Assembly: GCA_025925195.1 (NCBI GenBank)
Contig: JAICLU010000003.1
Span: 1-43,478 of the forward strand
DNA: 43,478 nucleotides
Reading direction: 5' to 3'
From: Thermoleophilia bacterium
Lineage (GTDB): Bacteria; Actinomycetota; Thermoleophilia; Gaiellales; Gaiellaceae
Of the stretch, positions 6,254 through 15,730 are shown piece after piece (positions within the stretch are counted from its first letter, which is position 1; the number at the start of each line of letters is the position of its first letter). Both the position numbers and the translations under genes were made by a program. The notes beneath the pieces were generated by a model that was given only the letters and a program-made list of their open reading frames with translations, was not told the origin of the DNA and ran no database searches.

Positions 6254-8163
6254 GCGAGACCGAGTCCGGGCGAACAGCGTGGTCACGGAACCTCGGCGCG
6301 CCGCTGCGGGCCTTTTTGCGCGCCGAGACCGCGAGCGCCGCGTGCCTCGTTGCGGCCGCCGTCGGAGCGCTCGTCTGGGCGACCGCCGACGCCGGCTCGT
6401 ACGAGCGCGTCTGGACGACCGTGCTCTCGATCCGGCTCGGCGGGCACGGCCTCGCGCTCACGCTCCGCGACTGGGTGAACGGCGGCCTGATGAGCTTCTT
6501 CTTCTTCGTCGTCGGCCTCGAGGCGCGGCGGGAGATCGACGTCGGAGAGCTTCGCGAGCGCCGGCGGCTGGTGCTGCCCGTCGCCGCCGGCGGGCTCGGG
6601 ATGCTCGCGCCGATCGGGATCTTTCTCGCGGTCAACGGCGGTCACCCGACCGCCCACGCCTGGGGGACGGCGATGTCGACCGATACGGCGATCGCCCTCG
6701 GAGTGCTCGCCGTCCTCGGACGCCGGGTGCCCGACCGGCTGCGCGCCTTCGTCGTCACGATCCTCGTCGTCGACGATCTCGTCGCATTGCTCGTGATCGT
6801 CTTCGCGTACAGCAACCACGTCGCCGCGCGTCCCCTCGCGCTTGCGGGCGGTCTGTTCGCCGCAGCTCTCGTGCTCGTCCGGCTCGGCGTGCGCGGCGGC
6901 CTCGTCTACCTCGTGCTCGGCACCGTGATCTGGGTCTGCCTGCACGAGGGCGGCGTCGAGCCCGTCGTCGTCGGCATCGCGTTCGGCCTGTTGACGTACG
7001 CCGGGCCGTCCGGCTGGGGCGACCTCGAGCGCGCGACCGACCTCTTTCGGTTGTTCCGCGAGCAGCCGACGCCGGAGCTGGCGCGCGCCGCGCGTAGCGG
7101 CGTCGCGTCGGCGGTGTCGCCGAACGACCGGCTGCAGGAGCTCTTCCTGCCGTGGACGAGCTACGCGATCGTGCCGCTCTTCGCGCTCGCCAACGCCGGC
7201 GTGCCGCTCGGCGCCTCCTCGCTCGACCGCGCCGTGCACTCGCGGGTCGCAATCGGCATCGTCGTCGCGTACGTCGTCGGCAAGCCGCTCGGCATCGGCC
7301 TCGCGACCGCCCTCGTCGCGCGGATCGCGCCGCGGCTCCGGCCGCCGATCGGCTGGTTGAGCGTGGCCGCGGGCGGCGCCGCTGCGGCTGCGGCGTTCAC
7401 GGTCTCGCTCCTCGTCGCCTCCCTCGCGCTGCACGGCCGCGACCTGCAGTCGGCCACGCTCGGGATCCTCGCGGCCGCCGCGCTCGCGCCGCTCTCGGCG
7501 TGGGCCGTCGTCCGTGGCGCGACGCTGTTGCCGGCCGACCTGCGCCTGCGCGCCGTGCTCGGCCAAGCGGAGTCGATCGTCGACCTCGCCGTTCCGGTCG
7601 ACCTCGCACGGGACCACGTCCGCGGTGCCGAGGACGCTGCCGTCACGCTGCTGGAATACGGGGACTTCGAATGCCCGTACTGCGGCCGTGCCGAGGACGC
7701 GATCGAATCGGTGCTCGGAACCGGGGACGTCCGCTATGTCTGGCGCCACTTGCCGTTGACGGACGTCCATCCGCGCGCGCAACTGGCCGCCGAGGCGTCG
7801 GAGGCGGCGGCTGCTCAGGGGCGGTTCTGGGAGATGCACGACGTGCTGCTCGACCATCAGGACGAGCTCGCACCGCCCGATCTCGTCCGCCATGCCCGCG
7901 AGCTCGGCCTCGACGTCGACCGGTTCGTCGACGATCTGCGCCGGCACGCAGGCGGCAAGCGGATCGCCGACGACGTCGAGAGCGCCGAGCAGAGCGGCGT
8001 GGCGGGGACGCCGACGTTCTTCGTCAACGGGAGGCGCCACTGGGGTGCCTACGACGTCGCCGGCCTCACCCGCTCGGTTCGGGAGGCCCGTGCCCGAGCG
8101 CGGGTGGCGGCGACCGGTGACGGAGTCGCTCTCCGTCGACCGTCAGCGGCGGCGCCACGGTGA
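6250..8163 (+). CDS. NhaA Na+/H+ antiporter fused to a C-terminal DsbA-like thioredoxin domain
   Basis: The 637-aa product has two domains. Residues ~15-420 match the NhaA sodium/proton antiporter, with NGGLMSFFFFVVGLEARREI, the AMSTDTAIALGVLA segment and ILVVDDLVALLVI, whose paired Asp residues bind the cation. Residues ~455-620 form a DsbA-like thioredoxin domain with DFECPYCGRAEDAI (CxxC at 475-478) and the cis-Pro loop VAGTPTFFVNG. NhaA-thioredoxin fusions are known among bacteria. The domain could couple antiport to redox state or act as a membrane-anchored thiol oxidase. ATG 6250 overlaps the upstream stop by 4 nt. The last 98 nt overlap the convergent CoA-transferase gene; they encode a low-complexity tail beyond the folded domain. 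Confidence 0.93.
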   Translation: MSETESGRTAWSRNLGAPLRAFLRAETASAACLVAAAVGALVWATADAGSYERVWTTVLSIRLGGHGLALTLRDWVNGGLMSFFFFVVGLEARREIDVGELRERRRLVLPVAAGGLGMLAPIGIFLAVNGGHPTAHAWGTAMSTDTAIALGVLAVLGRRVPDRLRAFVVTILVVDDLVALLVIVFAYSNHVAARPLALAGGLFAAALVLVRLGVRGGLVYLVLGTVIWVCLHEGGVEPVVVGIAFGLLTYAGPSGWGDLERATDLFRLFREQPTPELARAARSGVASAVSPNDRLQELFLPWTSYAIVPLFALANAGVPLGASSLDRAVHSRVAIGIVVAYVVGKPLGIGLATALVARIAPRLRPPIGWLSVAAGGAAAAAAFTVSLLVASLALHGRDLQSATLGILAAAALAPLSAWAVVRGATLLPADLRLRAVLGQAESIVDLAVPVDLARDHVRGAEDAAVTLLEYGDFECPYCGRAEDAIESVLGTGDVRYVWRHLPLTDVHPRAQLAAEASEAAAAQGRFWEMHDVLLDHQDELAPPDLVRHARELGLDVDRFVDDLRRHAGGKRIADDVESAEQSGVAGTPTFFVNGRRHWGAYDVAGLTRSVREARARARVAATGDGVALRRPSAAAPR

Positions 8164-9130
8164 CGCCGTCACCGAGCGTCTGGAGGATCCCGAGCGTCTG
8201 CGTGTGCTCGTCGGCGAGCGCCTCGGCGACCGTTCGCACGCGCGCTGCCGGAACACCCGCCTCGACGAGCAGCTCCTCCCACTCCGCGGACGAACGGCCC
8301 GTGAGCGCGGACTCGATCGTCTCGCGGAGCGCGTCTCGGTGCGCGACGCGATCGGGATTCGTCGCGAACCGCGCGTCCTCGGGCAGACCGAGGGCGCCGC
8401 GCAGCCGCTCGTAGAGGGCGTCGCTGCCGGCCGCAATCATCAGGTCGCCCGCGAATACCTCGTAGGGCGCGATCAGCGGAAAGGCCGTCCCGTGCCGGCC
8501 GGGATTCTCGCCCGTCGCGGCGGCGCCTGCGACGTGCCCGGCGAGCAGTGCGAGCGCCGTCTCGTAGAGCGACGCCTCGATCGTCGCGCCGCCGCCGCGC
8601 AGCAGTGCGGCGAGAATCCCGATCGCCGCCCACTGGCCGGTCGCGAAGTCGACGAGCGACACGCCGACGCGCACGGGTGGCCGGCCCGGTTCGCCTGTGA
8701 CGCTCATGATCCCGCTCGCAGCCTGCACGAGCGGGTCGTAGCCCGGGCGGTCCCGGTAGGCGCCGATCGAGACGTGCACGAGCGAGGGCTTGCGCGCCCG
8801 AAGCGTCGCCGCGTCGACGCCGTGCCGCTCCGCGAGACCGGGGCGGAGGCTCTGGACGAACACGTCGGCCTCGTCGACGAGCTCGAGCAGCTCGCCGCGG
8901 TCGCGTTCGAGGTCGAGCACGACCGAGCGCTTGCCGGCGTTCGCGGCGAACCACAGAGCCCCGTTGCCCCCGACGAACGGGGGGCCCCACGCGCGCGCAT
9001 GGTCGCCGCCCTCCGGCTCGACCTTGACGACCTCGGCTCCGAGCGCGGCGAGCAGCTGCGTGCACGACGGTCCCGCGAGCGACGACGTCAGGTCGACGAC
9101 GCGGCGGCCGGCGAGCGGCAGGAAGCTCAA
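8066..9130 (-). CDS. CaiB/BaiF-type (class III) CoA transferase
   Basis: This 354-aa class III CoA transferase moves CoA between acyl groups through an aspartyl-CoA thioester. The N terminus MSFLPLAGRRVVDLTSSLAGPSCTQLLAALGAEVVKVEP is diagnostic. The catalytic Asp is in GYDPLVQAASGIMSVTGEPG, and further family blocks are VSLVDFATGQWAA and ASLYETALALL. TTG 9130 is chosen because it sits immediately before the conserved start of the fold and overlaps the upstream GNAT stop (TTGA). The 3' end overlaps the convergent NhaA-DsbA gene by 98 nt. The substrate is unknown. Confidence 0.9.
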   Translation of the reverse strand: MSFLPLAGRRVVDLTSSLAGPSCTQLLAALGAEVVKVEPEGGDHARAWGPPFVGGNGALWFAANAGKRSVVLDLERDRGELLELVDEADVFVQSLRPGLAERHGVDAATLRARKPSLVHVSIGAYRDRPGYDPLVQAASGIMSVTGEPGRPPVRVGVSLVDFATGQWAAIGILAALLRGGGATIEASLYETALALLAGHVAGAAATGENPGRHGTAFPLIAPYEVFAGDLMIAAGSDALYERLRGALGLPEDARFATNPDRVAHRDALRETIESALTGRSSAEWEELLVEAGVPAARVRTVAEALADEHTQTLGILQTLGDGVTVAPPLTVDGERLRHRSPPPALGHGPPEPSG

Positions 9131-9663
9131 CGGCGGTTGACGGCGTACAGGCGGGCAGACCAGTCGTCGCGCCCGACGTCGCGGACGTACCGCTCGCCGA
9201 TCTTCTCCGCGACCCGGACCGAGCGGTCGTTCCCCTTGAGGATCAACGAGATCAGCCGCATCAGCTTCAGCTCCCGGAACGCGTAGTCGCGGCATGCCGT
9301 TGCGGCCTCGGTGGCGTACCCCTGGCCCCAGTGCTCCTTGGCGACGATCCAACCGAGCTCGACGATGCCGGCGTCGCCGAACTCGGCGAGCGTGCCGGTC
9401 TGCCAGGTCTCGCTGTTCCAGACGAGGAAGCCGGAGCGGCCCAGCACGCGCGCGTCCTCTTTCCGCTCGAGCACGAGCGTGCCGAACCCGTCGGCCTTCC
9501 AGCGCGCGAGCGCCCGCTTGACCCACTCGCGCGTGGCGGAGAGGTCGCGGGTCTCGCCGGTCCCGATGAACTCCATCACCTCCGGATCGCCGTAGGCCTC
9601 GTGGAGCGCTTTCGCGTCCCCGAGCTTGGGCTTGCGGAGGATCAGGCGGTCCGTCTCGATCAT
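9127..9663 (-). CDS. GNAT N-acetyltransferase (RimJ/RimL type)
   Basis: This 178-aa Gcn5-related acetyltransferase probably acetylates an alpha-amino group or small amine using acetyl-CoA. It opens with MIETDRLILRKPKLGDAKALHEAYGDPEVMEF, typical of the RimJ/RimL branch. It carries the acetyl-CoA pyrophosphate loop EHWGQGYATEAATACRDYAF. Its start lies 1 nt after the stop of a second, clearly paralogous GNAT (shared RLxLRKP, ETWQT and GYATEAA blocks), and its stop overlaps the CoA-transferase start. The four genes MaoC-GNAT-GNAT-CaiB form one coupled unit. Confidence 0.9.
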   Translation of the reverse strand: MIETDRLILRKPKLGDAKALHEAYGDPEVMEFIGTGETRDLSATREWVKRALARWKADGFGTLVLERKEDARVLGRSGFLVWNSETWQTGTLAEFGDAGIVELGWIVAKEHWGQGYATEAATACRDYAFRELKLMRLISLILKGNDRSVRVAEKIGERYVRDVGRDDWSARLYAVNRR

Positions 9664-9664
9664 C

Positions 9665-10090
9665 TCAGGCCCTATGTTCCCAAACGACGTAGGTTCCGTC
9701 GTCGGGGAGGTGTATCGACCCGCGCGGCACGGCGTCGAGACGACGCGCGACCGCCTGCGAGGCGAGGTTGTCCGGCGGGATCAACGATACGAGGTGCGGC
9801 GCCGCATACCAGTCGCGGACGGCGCGGGCCGCCTCGGTCGCGTAGCCGAGGCCGCGGTATTCGGGCCGGAGCGTCCAGCCGAGCTCCGGCTCGCCGTCGT
9901 CTCCGTCGACCGTCTGCCACGTCTCCGGATGGAGCAGCTGCACGCCCACCCGGCCGACCACGGCGGCGTCGGCGCGGCGGACGACGACGAACTTCCCGAT
10001 GCCGTTGCGCTCCCATTGCTCCAGATGGAAGCGCATGTCGGGGTCGTCGACCGTCGGCTTTCGCAGCAGCAGCCGCTCAGTCGTCAGCAA
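9665..10090 (-). CDS. Short GNAT N-acetyltransferase with an internal deletion
   Basis: This 141-aa GNAT is paralogous to its downstream neighbour. Aligning the two by eye, about 31 residues (helix 1-2 region, KALHEAYGDPEVM onward) are missing after RKPTVDDP, where the sequence jumps directly to MRFHLEQWERNGIG. The acetyl-CoA loop EYRGLGYATEAARAVRDW is intact. The deletion is in frame and could leave a minimal active fold or an inactive remnant. The start is TTG 10090, overlapping the MaoC stop by 14 nt; no other start fits. Confidence 0.8.
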   Translation of the reverse strand: MLTTERLLLRKPTVDDPDMRFHLEQWERNGIGKFVVVRRADAAVVGRVGVQLLHPETWQTVDGDDGEPELGWTLRPEYRGLGYATEAARAVRDWYAAPHLVSLIPPDNLASQAVARRLDAVPRGSIHLPDDGTYVVWEHRA

Positions 10091-10520
10091 GGGGCACCAG
10101 CACCGAGCGCTCGAACTCGATAACGACCTCGTCCCGCTGATTCAGCCCGCGCGTCCGCACCGTCACGACCCCCTGCCCGGGCCGCGAGCGCGACTCGCGC
10201 TTCGACAGGATCTCCGTCTCGGCGCGGATCGTGTCACCGGCGAAGACCGGCGCGGGAAGCGTCACCTCGCGCCAGCCGAGGTTGACCGCGCGCTCCGAGA
10301 CGTCCACGACGGAGAGACCGGTGACGAGCGCGAGCGTGAAGGTCGAGTCGACGAGCGGCTTCTCCCATTCGGTCGTCGCCGCGTACCGCGCGTCGAAGTG
10401 GATCGGGTTCGTGTTCAGCGTCAGGAGGGTGAACCAGACGTTGTCGGCCTCCAGTACGGTGCGACCGAAGCGGCTGCGATAGATCGCGCCGACCTCCAAC
10501 TCCTCGTACGTGCGACCCAC
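10077..10520 (-). CDS. MaoC-like hotdog-fold dehydratase
   Basis: This 147-aa single-hotdog protein is of the MaoC enoyl-CoA hydratase type. It carries the segment FTLLTLNTNPIHFDARYAA, where the Asn/Asp-x4-His hydratase motif lies, followed by FAGDTIRAETEILSKRES. This class hydrates enoyl-CoA or mesaconyl-CoA-like thioesters. GTG 10520 begins VGRTYEELEVGAIY, the usual start of the family. It diverges from the GNAT at 10540 across 19 nt containing a symmetric -10-like element. It heads the MaoC-GNAT-GNAT-CaiB unit, and the pairing with a CoA transferase suggests an acyl-CoA pathway. Confidence 0.85.
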   Translation of the reverse strand: MGRTYEELEVGAIYRSRFGRTVLEADNVWFTLLTLNTNPIHFDARYAATTEWEKPLVDSTFTLALVTGLSVVDVSERAVNLGWREVTLPAPVFAGDTIRAETEILSKRESRSRPGQGVVTVRTRGLNQRDEVVIEFERSVLVPLADD

Positions 10521-10539
10521 GCCTGAGATTCTCGCATCG
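10521..10539. promoter_or_regulatory. Symmetric divergent promoter between maoC-like and GNAT genes
   Basis: The 19-nt gap holds GAGATTCTC, nearly palindromic. On the plus strand GATTCT (10527-10532) is 7 nt from ATG 10540. On the minus strand GAGAAT (10528-10533) is 7 nt from GTG 10520. Both are the spacing expected if transcription starts at the start codon (leaderless mRNA). No ribosome site is visible for either gene. Confidence 0.5.
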
Positions 10540-11321
10540 ATGCAGCGCCTGGCGGTCGACCAGCGCAAGCTCCTCGGCGACCGTGCCCCGTGGCATCCGG
10601 GCGACCTCGCCTGGCAGCGCTGGCAGCACGCCGGCCGCGAGAAGGAGTGGGAGCTCCGCAGGTGGGACGATCTCGCCTGGTCCTGGCTTCGCCTGGACAG
10701 CGGGACGCTCGAGCACGACGTGCACACGCGGCACCGCCATCTGCTCGACGACGTGCTCGCAGAGCCGCGCGCTCGCACGACCTGGGCGTTCGCCGACGAC
10801 CGGGAGCACGTTGCCGCACTTACACGGCACGGTTTCGTCACGCCGGGCACGAGGCTCCACTTCTTCGCACGTGACCTCGAGGAAGCGCCGCTCGTCCCGC
10901 ACCTCCCGGACGGGTTCTGCGCGCGGACGGTCGAGGATGCGGATCTCACGGAGCGGGTCGCGATCCACCGCGACGTGTGGGCACCGTCCCGGGTCACCGA
11001 GGAGAGCTACGCCAACGTCTGCGGAGCGTGGCCCTACCGGTCGACCCTCGATTGCGTCGTCGAGGCGTCCGACGGTTGCTTTGCGGCCTACGCGCTCCTC
11101 TGGCCCGACGACGAGAACGGTGTCGGCGAGCTCGAGCCCGTCGGCGTGCGCCGGGAGTTCCGTCGTCGGGGCCTCGGCGCGGCCGTCTGCGCGTTCGCGC
11201 TGCGCCGCTGGTACGAGGAGGGCGGACGGCGCGCCATCGTCTACTGCATGACGGAGGACGCCTGCGCGCTCTACGAGTCTCTCGGGTTCCGCCGGCACGC
11301 GACGCTCGTGGAGTTCGCGCG

Positions 11322-11325
<4 letters not shown>
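10540..11325 (+). CDS. GNAT-fold N-acetyltransferase, two-domain
   Basis: This 261-aa protein has a C-terminal GNAT domain: [35 protein letters not shown] carries the acetyl-CoA loop [24 protein letters not shown] is the usual closing strand-helix. The N-terminal 110 residues (around [20 protein letters not shown]) resemble the degenerate first domain of mycothiol-synthase-like tandem GNATs. The substrate is not identifiable. ATG 10540 is preferred over an in-frame GTG at 10510 because it lies 7 nt from the -10-like box and avoids overlap with the divergent MaoC start. The stop overlaps the GTG start of the DUF255 gene. Confidence 0.85.
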
Positions 11326-13195
<1,870 letters not shown>

Positions 13196-13199
<4 letters not shown>

Positions 13200-13220
13200 C
13201 GGGGATAATCCCCGTTTTAA
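13196..13220. repeat. REP palindrome copy 3 (3' end of the DUF255 gene)
   Basis: A perfect AACGGGGAT-A-ATCCCCGTT core (13198-13216) is identical to copy 2. The flank TTTTAAGAGC continues rightwards, matching copy 2 read on the opposite strand. The TAA at 13197-13199 ends the DUF255 reading frame. It is probably transcribed as a stem-loop at the end of that mRNA. Confidence 0.88.
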
Positions 13221-13328
13221 GAGCCGTCACGAAGCTGTGACTCGGTGAGGGCGCTCATCGCCGCCTCGGACCTCGTCGGCGCGGCGAACGTGTCGCCTTT
13301 GACACCGCTGTGTCGCTGCCGCCGCTTC
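13221..13328. other. Spacer between REP copies 3 and 4 with two small hairpins
   Basis: This 108-nt non-coding spacer holds two 5-bp, 6-nt-loop hairpins: GTCAC-gaagct-GTGAC (13226-13241) and GTGTC-gcctTT-GACAC (13290-13305). With the REP copies at each end it resembles a REPIN or BIME, a compound element able to fold as a unit. No gene, promoter or ribosome site is seen. Confidence 0.5.
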
Positions 13329-13348
13329 AACGGGGATAAGCCCCGGTT
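13329..13348. repeat. REP palindrome copy 4 (diverged)
   Basis: AACGGGGAT-A-AGCCCCGGTT shows the core with a T-to-G change and an extra G in the right arm, so the palindrome is imperfect. Read on the minus strand its flank is GTTGAAGCG, loosely like the TTNTAAGAGC flank of the other copies. That would make it inverted relative to copy 3. Confidence 0.7.
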
Positions 13349-13364
13349 TTCGGTTTTGAGGGGG

Positions 13365-13397
13365 GGCGCGCCGGAGACGTGGGGTCTCCGGCGCGCC
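13365..13397. terminator. Perfect 14-bp hairpin, probable bidirectional terminator
   Basis: GGCGCGCCGGAGAC (13365-13378) pairs without mismatch to GTCTCCGGCGCGCC (13384-13397) around the loop GTGGG. It lies between the end of the DUF255 gene (plus) and the end of livK (minus), where a shared terminator is expected. Neither side has a U-tract, as is common for terminators in GC-rich actinobacteria. It could also be an mRNA-stabilising 3' structure for livK. Confidence 0.65.
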
Positions 13398-13446
13398 TGG
13401 GTTCCGTTTCCGGCAGCCGGATCGCGGGGCAATCCGGGTGAACGCG

Positions 13447-14712
13447 CTAGCGAATGCCGCCGAGCAGCTTGCCGAACGGCTTCCAGTCTCCCGTTGCGCC
13501 GCCGGCCCACTTGATGAAGATCTCCTGCTCGATCGGGAAGTTGTCCCGGTGGCCTTTGTGGAAATCGGTGAAGATCCGGATGCCCGGATAGAGGTAGGGG
13601 TTCGACGTGTTCATCTCGTGCAGTGCGTTCATGAGGCTCGCACGGGTCGGGTTCTTGCCGGCGTGCTTGAGGGCATACACGAACGTGTAGGCCACGCCGA
13701 GCCCGTACGTGATGTTCGAGTCGCCGCTGTCCCAGCTCGGCACGAGCGCCGGGGCGTACGTCTGGAGGATCCCGCGCGCCTGCTTGATCGCCTTGTCGCC
13801 CGCGTTGACGGTCGGGCTCTTGACGTACGTCGTCGAGACGACGCCGTCGACGTTCGCACCGGCCTTCGCCGCTGCCAGCAGGAACAGGCGGTTCGCCGAG
13901 ACGTTGTTGATGTACGTCGTCGGGCTCCAGCCGACCTTCGTCGCCGTCACGAGGGCGGTGATGGTCGGGGTCGGTGTACCGAAGACGACCATCGTGTCGG
14001 CGCCCTTGCTCTTCAGCGCGAGGATCTGCTGCGCGAGGCTCGTCGCCGTCGCATCGAACGTCTCGGCGTCGACGATGTTCGACTTCTTGGCACCCAGGCC
14101 GAGGCGAAGGCCGGCGTAGTAGTTCTTGCCGTACGCGTCGTTCTGGTAGAGGACGCCGATCTTCGCGTTCGGCGTGTTCGCGGCGATGTACTTGCCGTAC
14201 TGCCGCGACTCACCCGGATAGTCCGGCTGCCAGCCGATCGTCCACGGCTTCTTCGATCCGTCGCAGACCTTCGTCGCGCAGAAGCCCCAGAATGAGTCGC
14301 CCGTGGCGAGGAAGACCTGGGGTACCTTGCGCTGGTTCGTGTAGTTCCAGACCGACAGGCCGGGCGCGGTGCCGAGGCTGCCGAGGATGGCGAAGACCTT
14401 GTCCCGCTCCACGAGCTCCTGCGTCAGCGGAACGGTGTTGGACGGGCTGTACGCGTCGTCCTTGATGAGGAAGTTGATCTTGCGGCCGTTGACGCCGCCC
14501 TGGGTGTCGTTGACGTAGTCGAAATACGCCTTCTCGGCGAGCGGGATCGTCTTGTAGAGCGAGGCGGGCCCCGTCAACGGGAACGTGCCTCCGATCGTGA
14601 TGCTCGACTTCGTGATGCCGGGATCCGCCTTGACGGCGCCGCTGGCCGCTGTCGCGGCGACCGCAGCCACGGCGGCGGCTGCTGCGACCACGGCGAGAAC
14701 CTTGCGCTTCAT
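13447..14712 (-). CDS. Branched-chain amino acid-type ABC transporter substrate-binding protein (LivK-like)
   Basis: This 421-aa periplasmic-binding protein (PBP1/type I fold) captures an amino acid, amide or aromatic/short-chain carboxylate for the adjacent LivHMGF transporter. MKRKVLAVVAAAAAVAAVAATAASGAVKA is a Sec-type signal without a lipobox Cys. Mature features are ITIGGTFPLTGPASLY, YVNDTQGGVNGRKINFLIKDD and VFAILGSLGTAPGLSVWNYTNQRKVPQVFLATG. ATG 14712 has GGAGGG 10 nt upstream. It is the last gene of the liv operon, 52 nt after livM, with a hairpin in the gap that could raise the yield of this abundant subunit. The true ligand is unproven, since this family is functionally diverse. Confidence 0.93.
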   Translation of the reverse strand: MKRKVLAVVAAAAAVAAVAATAASGAVKADPGITKSSITIGGTFPLTGPASLYKTIPLAEKAYFDYVNDTQGGVNGRKINFLIKDDAYSPSNTVPLTQELVERDKVFAILGSLGTAPGLSVWNYTNQRKVPQVFLATGDSFWGFCATKVCDGSKKPWTIGWQPDYPGESRQYGKYIAANTPNAKIGVLYQNDAYGKNYYAGLRLGLGAKKSNIVDAETFDATATSLAQQILALKSKGADTMVVFGTPTPTITALVTATKVGWSPTTYINNVSANRLFLLAAAKAGANVDGVVSTTYVKSPTVNAGDKAIKQARGILQTYAPALVPSWDSGDSNITYGLGVAYTFVYALKHAGKNPTRASLMNALHEMNTSNPYLYPGIRIFTDFHKGHRDNFPIEQEIFIKWAGGATGDWKPFGKLLGGIR

Positions 14713-14738
14713 ACGTATCCGACCCTCCGTAGGTTGGG

Positions 14739-14757
14739 GCTCGGCTTTTGCCCGAGC
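14739..14757 (-). promoter_or_regulatory. Intercistronic hairpin between livM and livK
   Basis: GCTCGG (14739-14744) pairs with CCGAGC (14752-14757) over a 7-nt loop, in the 52-nt gap just before the livK ribosome site. Such structures often protect or separate a highly expressed binding-protein message from the permease message. This role is inferred. Confidence 0.4.
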
Positions 14758-14764
14758 GTGCCGA

Positions 14765-15730
14765 TTATGACGTCGTCGGATCCGATTTGATAGCGGATTT
14801 GAATCGCGAGTCAATAGCGCCGAGCAGGCCCGCGACCCCGTTCGGCAGCAGGATCATCACGAGAATCACGATCAGCCCGAACACGACGTCCTGCCCGTGG
14901 CCGGATCCGATCAGCGGCACGCTCGTCGAGATCTGGGGCAAGAGGCCGATGAAGAGGGCGCCGACGATCGTCCCGTACAGCGACCCGAGGCCGGCCACGG
15001 CCGCCCCGATCAGGAGCTGCAGCGACAGCAGGACGCCGAACTCGTTCGGCTGCGCGTAGCCGTTCGTCACGAGGACGAAGAGCGAGCCGGCGACGCCCGC
15101 GAATGCGGCGGAGACCCCGAACGCGAGCGTCTTGTAGATCGGCAACGAGACGCCTGACGACGCGGCGGCGAGCTCGCTGTCCCGGATCGAGCGAAACGCA
15201 CGACCCGTCCGGCCCCGCAGCAGCAGCCAGGCCGCCACGAAGGCGATCCCCGCGCAGATCCAGCACACTCGGTAGAGCCAGTTGTTGCCCGGCGAGGTGA
15301 AGGTGCGGATGCCGTTGCTCCCGCCGGTCCACTTCGACCACTTCAGCGGCAGCTGCGGGATCGACACCGCGAGCGCGAAGGTGGCGAGCGCGAGATAGAC
15401 CCCCGACAGCCGCAGGGCCGGGATCCCGACGGCGAGGCCGCAGACGAAGCACACCGCGAGCGCGAGCGGCAGCGTCAGCAGCAGGTCGGTGTGGTGGTAG
15501 TACGACATCAGCGCCGTCGTGTAGCCGCCGATCGCCATGAACGCGCCGTGGCCGATCGAGATCTGGCCCGTGTATCCGGTCAGGATGTTCAGCCCGAGGA
15601 TGGCGATGAAGTAGATCGCGATCCGGGCGCCGAGCCCGAGGTGGTAGTCGCTGAGCCGGAAGCCCAGCACGATCACGATCCCGGCCGCCACGGCGATCAC
15701 ACCGAGCCGGGTCACGAGCCCGCGGCTCAT
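14765..15730 (-). CDS. Branched-chain amino acid-type ABC transporter permease (LivM-like)
   Basis: This integral membrane subunit (321 aa) has about ten hydrophobic segments and the LivM hallmarks: ARIAIYFIAILGLNILTGYTGQISIGHGAFMAIGGYTTA near the N terminus and a C-terminal FGLIVILVMILLPNGVAGLLG. The cytoplasmic EAA-like loop that contacts the ATPase lies around RTGRAFRSIRDSELAAASSG. ATG 15728-15730 overlaps the livH stop by 4 nt. It works with LivH as a heterodimeric channel. Confidence 0.94.
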   Translation of the reverse strand: MSRGLVTRLGVIAVAAGIVIVLGFRLSDYHLGLGARIAIYFIAILGLNILTGYTGQISIGHGAFMAIGGYTTALMSYYHHTDLLLTLPLALAVCFVCGLAVGIPALRLSGVYLALATFALAVSIPQLPLKWSKWTGGSNGIRTFTSPGNNWLYRVCWICAGIAFVAAWLLLRGRTGRAFRSIRDSELAAASSGVSLPIYKTLAFGVSAAFAGVAGSLFVLVTNGYAQPNEFGVLLSLQLLIGAAVAGLGSLYGTIVGALFIGLLPQISTSVPLIGSGHGQDVVFGLIVILVMILLPNGVAGLLGAIDSRFKSAIKSDPTTS

